Positions 32,186-36,377 of a stretch of DNA of 36,377 nucleotides are shown in pieces. Below the pieces are notes generated by a model. The model saw only the letters and a program-made list of their open reading frames with translations. It ran no database searches and was not told the origin of the DNA. The DNA lies in contig JANXQJ010000037.1 in assembly GCA_025356865.1 (NCBI GenBank), forward strand, positions 1 to 36,377. Direction: 5' to 3'. Position 1 is the stretch's first letter; each line of letters opens with the position of its first letter. Made by a program: the position numbers and the translations under genes. This stretch comes from Deltaproteobacteria bacterium (lineage in GTDB: Bacteria > Desulfobacterota > Deferrimicrobia > Deferrimicrobiales > Deferrimicrobiaceae).

Positions 32186-33551
32186 AATTCCTGGTGATCC
32201 CGTGCTTTTCGATCCGGTAGACGAGGATGTGGCGCGGGATGCGGAGGTAGACGGCCGTCTGCGTGATGTTCCCCCCCTTGAGCCGAAGCGCCCGTTCGAT
32301 CACCCGCTTCTCGAGGTCGACGAGCGAGAGCCCGTCGGGCGGCAGCACGGGCCACTCTTCAGCGGTTGCCGGATCGGGTTCCGCCCCGCCTCGCGCGGCG
32401 GGCGGAGCGGGCGGCAGGTCGTCGAGCGACAGTTCGTCGCCGCGACACAGGACGGCCATCCGCTCGCAGGCGTTCTTGAGCTCGCGGACGTTGCCGGGCC
32501 ACGGCCTGCGGACCAGTTCGTCCATCACGCCGGGCGGAACCGACAGCTCGCGGCCGGCGGCGAACCTCGAGAGGAAATGGTCGACCAGAGCGGGGACATC
32601 CTCGGGGCGCTCCCGAAGCGGCGGCACGGGCAATTCGACGACGTTGAGGCGATAGTAGAGGTCTTCGCGGAACGCCCCCTCGCGAATCCGTTCGGCCAGG
32701 TCGCGGTTGGTCGCCGCCACGATCCGCACGTCGACCGCGACGGGCACGTCGGCCCCGACCACGTCGACCATCCTTTCCTGCAGCGCCCGGAGCAGCTTGG
32801 CCTGCAGCGGCAGCGGGATCTCGCTGACCTCGTCGAGAAAGAGCGTCCCCTTCTCGGCCTGCCGGAATCGCCCGGACCGGCTCTTGACCGCCCCGGTGAA
32901 CGCGCCGCGCGCGTGGCCGAACAGCTCGGACTCGAGCAGTTCGGCCGGGACCGCCGCGCAGTTGACCGCGACGAACGGCCCCTGCGCCCGGGGCGAGCGG
33001 ACGTGGATGCGCCTCGCGACCGCCTCCTTGCCGGTGCCGCTCTCGCCCGTGACCAGCACCGTGGCCTCGGATCGGGCCACCCGGTCGGCCATCTCGATCA
33101 GGCGCGCCATCGCGGAAGAACCGGAGACGATGTCGTGCTCGACGCCCGAGGCCCGGATCCGCAGCGTGCGCAACTCGTCGGCCAGCCGGCGCCGTTCGAG
33201 CGCCTTGCCGACCGAGAGGAGGAGCTGGTCGCGGTGAAACGGCTTTCCGATGAAATCCCAGGCGCCCTCGCGCATCGCCTCGACCGCGGTATCGACGTTT
33301 CCGAATGCGGTGATGACCAGCACCGGCACCTCGGGCGCGCGCGCGCGGACCGTCCGCAAGACGTCCATCCCGGAGACGCCCGGCATCTTGAGGTCGGTGA
33401 CGACCAGGTCGAACTTTTCGGGGAGGAACGCGGCGAGCCCCTCGTTTCCGTCGGCGGCGGCGCACACCTCGTACCCCGCCTTGCGAAGGTTGAAGAGCGC
33501 GACCTCCCGCCCCGCGAGGTCGTCGTCGATGAAGAGGATCCGGCCCGGCAC
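32169..33551 (-). CDS. NtrC-type sigma-54 response regulator
   Basis: The protein has 460 aa with three domains. A receiver with phosphoacceptor Asp53 (VVTDLKMPG) is followed by an AAA+ ATPase with Walker A GESGTGKE, the sigma-54 contact loop GAFTGA (about 216-221) and Walker B GTLFLDE. A Fis-type HTH closes the protein (GGNITQTAVYLRIPRHILVY). It needs sigma-54 RNA polymerase and activates promoters of the -24/-12 class. The start GTG 33551 lies 14 bases after the upstream stop with no strong Shine-Dalgarno; the frame is open further upstream only as a shadow of the haem protein gene. It forms a two-component pair with the kinase gene that overlaps its 3' end. Confidence 0.94.
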   Translation of the reverse strand: MPGRILFIDDDLAGREVALFNLRKAGYEVCAAADGNEGLAAFLPEKFDLVVTDLKMPGVSGMDVLRTVRARAPEVPVLVITAFGNVDTAVEAMREGAWDFIGKPFHRDQLLLSVGKALERRRLADELRTLRIRASGVEHDIVSGSSAMARLIEMADRVARSEATVLVTGESGTGKEAVARRIHVRSPRAQGPFVAVNCAAVPAELLESELFGHARGAFTGAVKSRSGRFRQAEKGTLFLDEVSEIPLPLQAKLLRALQERMVDVVGADVPVAVDVRIVAATNRDLAERIREGAFREDLYYRLNVVELPVPPLRERPEDVPALVDHFLSRFAAGRELSVPPGVMDELVRRPWPGNVRELKNACERMAVLCRGDELSLDDLPPAPPAARGGAEPDPATAEEWPVLPPDGLSLVDLEKRVIERALRLKGGNITQTAVYLRIPRHILVYRIEKHGITRNYEKGH

Positions 33552-33565
33552 CGAAAGCGCCCGCG

Positions 33566-34138
33566 CTACTCGACCGGGATCACCGCGCTGAGGATGCCCC
33601 TGAGATCGCCTACCTTGTAGCCGACCGCCTTGTCCTCCGGATATTTCTCGTCGAGCGCCCGGAGCACGTCCTCGGAAAGCGCGGATTTCTCGGCGTGGCA
33701 CGGGATGCAGGAGGCGCCCATCGTGATCGGCTTCACATACCGGAATACGGGCTTCCCGTCGAGTTTCTCCTTCCGGATCTCGTCGGACGGCATCATGCCG
33801 TCCCTGGCGAACCGTTCGAAGCGGGCCAGCGCCTCCTGCTCGAACGAATCGGGGGCGTTCCCCGGATTGCGGAGTTTGCTGGACGTCCGCTTGATCCGGA
33901 CACCGGTCGTGGTCTCGACTTCCTTGGAGACCGTCAGCGCCTGGTAGTAGCACTGGGGAAGCGACGCGCCGGCCCCCTTCTCGCGAACATTGGCGATCTG
34001 CTGGTCCCGAAGCGTGTCGGTCAGCACGTTGGCCGCCTGCCGCCCCTTTGCCAGCGCGTCATCTTCGGAAGTCGCCGCCCCCGCGGCCCCTCCTAAAACG
34101 AGCACGGCCGCTCCGACCATTGCGATTCTCTTGACCAT
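33566..34138 (-). CDS. Tll0287-like (DUF3365) haem c protein, probable redox sensor
   Basis: The protein has 190 aa with a signal peptide (IAMVGAAVLVLGGAAGAATS). The Tll0287-like fold is indicated by KGRQAANVLTDTLRDQQIAN, TGVRIKRTSSKLRNPGNAPD, and the C-terminal CIPCH (C144, C147, H148), a covalent haem c site, followed by SEDVLRALDEKYPEDKAVGY. In this family single-haem Cache/PAS-like domains are thought to sense redox state or gas ligands, and they are often found fused to histidine kinases. Here it is a separate periplasmic protein encoded first in an operon with a kinase and an NtrC regulator. Start ATG 34138 has gaggg. A further Cys (QCYYQ) lies in the N-terminal half. Confidence 0.85.
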   Translation of the reverse strand: MVKRIAMVGAAVLVLGGAAGAATSEDDALAKGRQAANVLTDTLRDQQIANVREKGAGASLPQCYYQALTVSKEVETTTGVRIKRTSSKLRNPGNAPDSFEQEALARFERFARDGMMPSDEIRKEKLDGKPVFRYVKPITMGASCIPCHAEKSALSEDVLRALDEKYPEDKAVGYKVGDLRGILSAVIPVE

Positions 34139-34281
34139 GAAGCCCTCCCCCGCCGGCTCGCGGCCGGCACCGTCTCTCTGCTGTAATAGGGGCATTCTAG
34201 CGCAGATTCGCCCATTTCCGGAGACTGGGGGCACTACCCTGTGCTATTTTTCATGAGATACCCGCATGGAAAGGGACCACC
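34139..34281. other. Divergent control region between haem-sensor operon and Nramp-like gene
   Basis: This is a 143-base gap holding both promoters. On the minus strand a TAGAAT at 34199-34194 is a plausible -10 box with a leader of about 50 bases; its -35 is weak. Bases 34155-34171 contain GCCGGC twice, separated by 5 bases. At 34226-34244 TGGGGGCAC...TGTGC resembles a sigma-54 -24/-12 site in the plus direction, but the GG-to-GC gap is one base too long. Confidence 0.5.
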
Positions 34282-35544
34282 TTGAAAAAACGGCTGCCCA
34301 CATGGAAAGGGGTTCTCCTTTTCCTCTCGATCCTGGGCCCTGGGATCATCACGGCGTCGGTCGACAACGATGCCGGCGGGATCACCACCTACTCGATCGC
34401 GGGCGCCCACTTCGGATACGCCCTGCTCTGGACGCTGATCCCGATCACGATCGCGCTGATCGTCGTCCAGGAGATGGTGGCCCGGATGGGCGTCGTCACC
34501 GGCAAGACGCTCTCCGACCTGATCCGCGAGAAGTTCGGCGTAAAACCGACCTTCCTGCTCCTGATCGCCCTCGTGATCGCCAACTTCGGGAACGTGGTCG
34601 CCGAATTCGCCGGGTGGGCCTCCGCCTGGGAGATCGCCGGCATCCCGCCCGCCGTCTCCGTGCCGGTCGGCGCGGTCGCCGTCTGGTTCCTCGTCGTCAA
34701 GGGGTCCTACCGGATCGTCGAGAAAGTCTTCCTGGTCGCCTGCCTCATCTTCCTGACCTATCCCATTGCCGCGGTGATGGGAAAACCCGACTGGATGGCG
34801 GTCGGCATCAACCTCGTCCGCCCGGTCGCCCGCTTCGACGGCGCCTACCTGACGGTGCTGATCGGGATGGTCGGCACGACCATCGCGCCGTGGATGCAGT
34901 TCTACCTGCAGTCGGCGGTCGTCGAGAAGCGTGTGCAGATCGAAAACTATTCGCTGACGCGGATCGACGTGATCTTCGGCTGCTTCGTGACCGACGCCGT
35001 GGCGCTCGCCATCATCGTGGCGTGCGGCGCGACGCTCTATGCGCAGGGAGTCACGATCGAGACGGCCGGGGACGCGGCGCGGGCGCTGGCGCCGCTGGCG
35101 GGCAGCTACGCATCGCATCTCTTCGCCATCGGCCTGGCCAACGCATCGCTCTTCGCGGCGTCGATCCTGCCGCTTGCGACGGCCTACTCGGTTTGCGAGG
35201 GGATGGGGTGGGAATCGGGGATCGACAAGAATTTCCGGACCGCACCGCAGTTCTTCTGGCTCTACACCGGGCTGATCGTGCTGGGGGCGTTCTGCGTGAT
35301 GGTGCCCGGCGCCCCGCTCGTCGCCATCATGTACGCCTCTCAGGTCGTCAACGGGATGCTGCTGCCGGCCGTGCTCATCTTCATGCTCAAGTTGATCAAC
35401 GACCGCGAACTGATGGGTAACTACGTCAACGGGAAAGTGTTCAACTCGGTCGCCTGGGCCACCACCTGGATCATGATCGTGCTGACCGCGATGCTCCTTG
35501 CCGTCACGCTCTTTCCGGGCCTCCCCGCCCTGCTCGGGTTGTAG
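34282..35544 (+). CDS. Atypical Nramp-family divalent cation transporter (NRMT-like, Mg2+-type candidate)
   Basis: The protein has 420 aa with about eleven TM helices. TM1 reads SVDNDAGGITT (D28, N29, D30) instead of DPGN, and TM6 reads TTIAPWMQFY (A202, P203, W204) instead of the MPH of classical Mn/Fe Nramps. Loss of the soft Met ligand is a feature reported for NRAMP-related magnesium transporters and other divergent members, so a hard cation such as Mg2+ is the better guess; substrate is not provable from sequence. The start is TTG 34282 with ggaaaggga upstream; the ATG at 34266 is out of frame. It diverges from the operon that ends with the classical Nramp-UspA gene. Confidence 0.88.
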   Translation: MKKRLPTWKGVLLFLSILGPGIITASVDNDAGGITTYSIAGAHFGYALLWTLIPITIALIVVQEMVARMGVVTGKTLSDLIREKFGVKPTFLLLIALVIANFGNVVAEFAGWASAWEIAGIPPAVSVPVGAVAVWFLVVKGSYRIVEKVFLVACLIFLTYPIAAVMGKPDWMAVGINLVRPVARFDGAYLTVLIGMVGTTIAPWMQFYLQSAVVEKRVQIENYSLTRIDVIFGCFVTDAVALAIIVACGATLYAQGVTIETAGDAARALAPLAGSYASHLFAIGLANASLFAASILPLATAYSVCEGMGWESGIDKNFRTAPQFFWLYTGLIVLGAFCVMVPGAPLVAIMYASQVVNGMLLPAVLIFMLKLINDRELMGNYVNGKVFNSVAWATTWIMIVLTAMLLAVTLFPGLPALLGL

Positions 35545-35550
35545 GACGCC

Positions 35551-36240
35551 ATGCCGATCCGTGCCGGTGCAACCTGTTTCGTCGCCGTGTTCTCCCTGAA
35601 CCCGGCCGAGGCGGACGAGATCGCGGGTGCGGTCCGGGCATTCGGCGCGGAGTGCGCGGTCGCCCTCACCCCGGCCCGCCTGCGGGAAATCCTGATCGGC
35701 ACCCGGTGCAACGGCCTGCTCCTGAGCTTTCCGTCCATGATCCGGATCGATGCCGCCGGGAAGGCGCTGATCCGCACGCTCGAACAGATTTATCCGACGG
35801 CCCGCGCCAAGTGGAAGCCCTCGGACCGCTCCTTTTCCGTCATGGCCACGCACGGTTCGGTGGCGCGGACCCTGCCCGACTTCCTCTCGGCATGCGCCGT
35901 CTTCCCCGCCCGCCGGATTCGGGCCAGCGAACGGGTCGCCAAGACGCTCAACATCCACCTCTTCGCCGAAACCGGACCGGACGAACCGGAAAACACCTTT
36001 TCCCTCGACCTCTCGACAGGCGGAATCCTGCTCCATTCGACCGGCGAGTGGCGCATCGGCGACACCCCGCACCTTTCCTTCCTCGAACTGCCCTGGGACG
36101 CCCCCGTGAAAGCCGAGGTTCGGCACGTGTTCCCATGGGGCATCCCGTTCCACGCGCGCAGCATCGGTGTCCAGTTCGAGGGAATGGCGGCCGGGCACGC
36201 CGAAAACCTGAGGTTTCTCCTGTACGGGAAGAAGGACTAG
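35551..36240 (+). CDS. PilZ-domain protein with N-terminal receiver-like region
   Basis: The protein has 229 aa. The C-terminal domain (about 118-225) has the cyclic-di-GMP binding signature of PilZ: RxxxR at R124-R128 (RIRASERV) and DxSxxG at D153-G158 (FSLDLSTGGILL), with the closing GVQFEG strand. The first 110 residues (FVAVFSLNPAEADEIAGAVR, GLLLSFPS) look like a degenerate receiver-type fold, but no phosphoacceptor Asp is evident. It would bind cyclic-di-GMP in the cytoplasm and regulate a partner, possibly motility or surface structures. The start ATG 35551 follows the transporter stop by 6 bases, so the two are cotranscribed. The stop TAG directly precedes repeat copy 2. Confidence 0.85.
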   Translation: MPIRAGATCFVAVFSLNPAEADEIAGAVRAFGAECAVALTPARLREILIGTRCNGLLLSFPSMIRIDAAGKALIRTLEQIYPTARAKWKPSDRSFSVMATHGSVARTLPDFLSACAVFPARRIRASERVAKTLNIHLFAETGPDEPENTFSLDLSTGGILLHSTGEWRIGDTPHLSFLELPWDAPVKAEVRHVFPWGIPFHARSIGVQFEGMAAGHAENLRFLLYGKKD

Positions 36241-36377
36241 CCCGCATTTCTCACCACGCTTCGTCGCTTTGGCGGCGCAGCCGGGCGTGGATACAAGGCG
36301 CGCGACCTGAGGGCGACGCAGGCGTAGTTGACACTACGTCGAGGAGCCCGATCGAGCGGAACGCAGTAGACACGCCC
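36240..36377. repeat. Second copy of the terminal-inverted-repeat element, cut by window end
   Basis: It begins at the last base of the PilZ gene stop codon. In the same register as 1341 onward it matches the left arm (gcccgca...ccacg) and the core at 36315-36346 (one mismatch in 32), including the inner dyad cgtagt-tgac-actacg. The right arm, expected about 40 bases beyond the window, would be a reverse complement of the left arm. The presence of two copies in 36 kb points to a dispersed, high-copy family. Confidence 0.8.

Noticed and set aside
34226-34244. Possible sigma-54 promoter before the atypical Nramp gene
   Set aside because: GGCAC and TGTGC are present, but the distance between the GG and GC pairs is 11 instead of the strictly required 10 bases.

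Overview
This is a GC-rich bacterial chromosome segment. Multihaem c-type cytochromes, HAMP-type membrane proteins, a chemoreceptor with a sigma-28-like promoter, a Tll0287-type haem sensor, NtrB/NtrC-type signalling and heavy-metal efflux together suggest a metal-cycling deltaproteobacterial lineage (Desulfuromonadota/Geobacter-like or a related Desulfobacterota group). This is an inference from gene content; there is no rRNA or other strong phylogenetic marker in the window. Nearly every base is genic, and many neighbours overlap by an ATGA stop/start.

Layout. 1-2.4 kb: housekeeping genes on the + strand: 3' part of prmA, rsmE, a non-coding repeat element with 18-bp terminal inverted repeats, an RDD membrane protein, and tRNA-Phe(GAA) with a consensus promoter and a strong terminator. 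2.4-4.1 kb: a chemoreceptor gene. 4.1-9.1 kb: an electron-transfer cluster: a minus-strand operon (anchored tetrahaem cytochrome plus two HAMP-like membrane proteins) diverging from a plus-strand pair (secreted cytochrome with 8 CxxCH and one CxxxCH motif, and an FN3/NHL-propeller protein). 9.1-11.8 kb (minus): two-ACT regulator, peptide deformylase, YdcF-like DUF218 protein and a conserved two-TM protein of unknown function.

11.8-23.9 kb (minus): a long metal-handling operon. Read 5' to 3' it encodes a DUF2318 protein, an FtsX/MacB-type ABC permease, its ATPase, a tiny Cys/His-rich membrane protein, a double-length (two-unit) TolC/CusC-like outer-membrane protein, CusB, CusA, two YtkA/FixH-like periplasmic proteins (one very Met/His-rich) and a Crp/Fnr regulator. 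A perfect 29-bp palindrome lies in its promoter region. The fusion of two outer-membrane efflux units and the joining of a Fet/P19-type ABC module to a Cus pump are the most unusual features of the window.

24.1-29.1 kb (plus): two beta-barrel-like outer-membrane proteins alternate with two large lipoproteins (one Ig-like, one chitobiase-like plus RCC1 propeller), which looks like a cell-surface locus. 29.1-36.2 kb: a haem-sensor/NtrC/NtrB operon ending in an Nramp-UspA fusion (minus), divergent from a second, atypical Nramp-family transporter and a PilZ protein (plus). The window ends inside a second copy of the repeat seen at 1.34 kb; in both cases the repeat starts directly at a stop codon.
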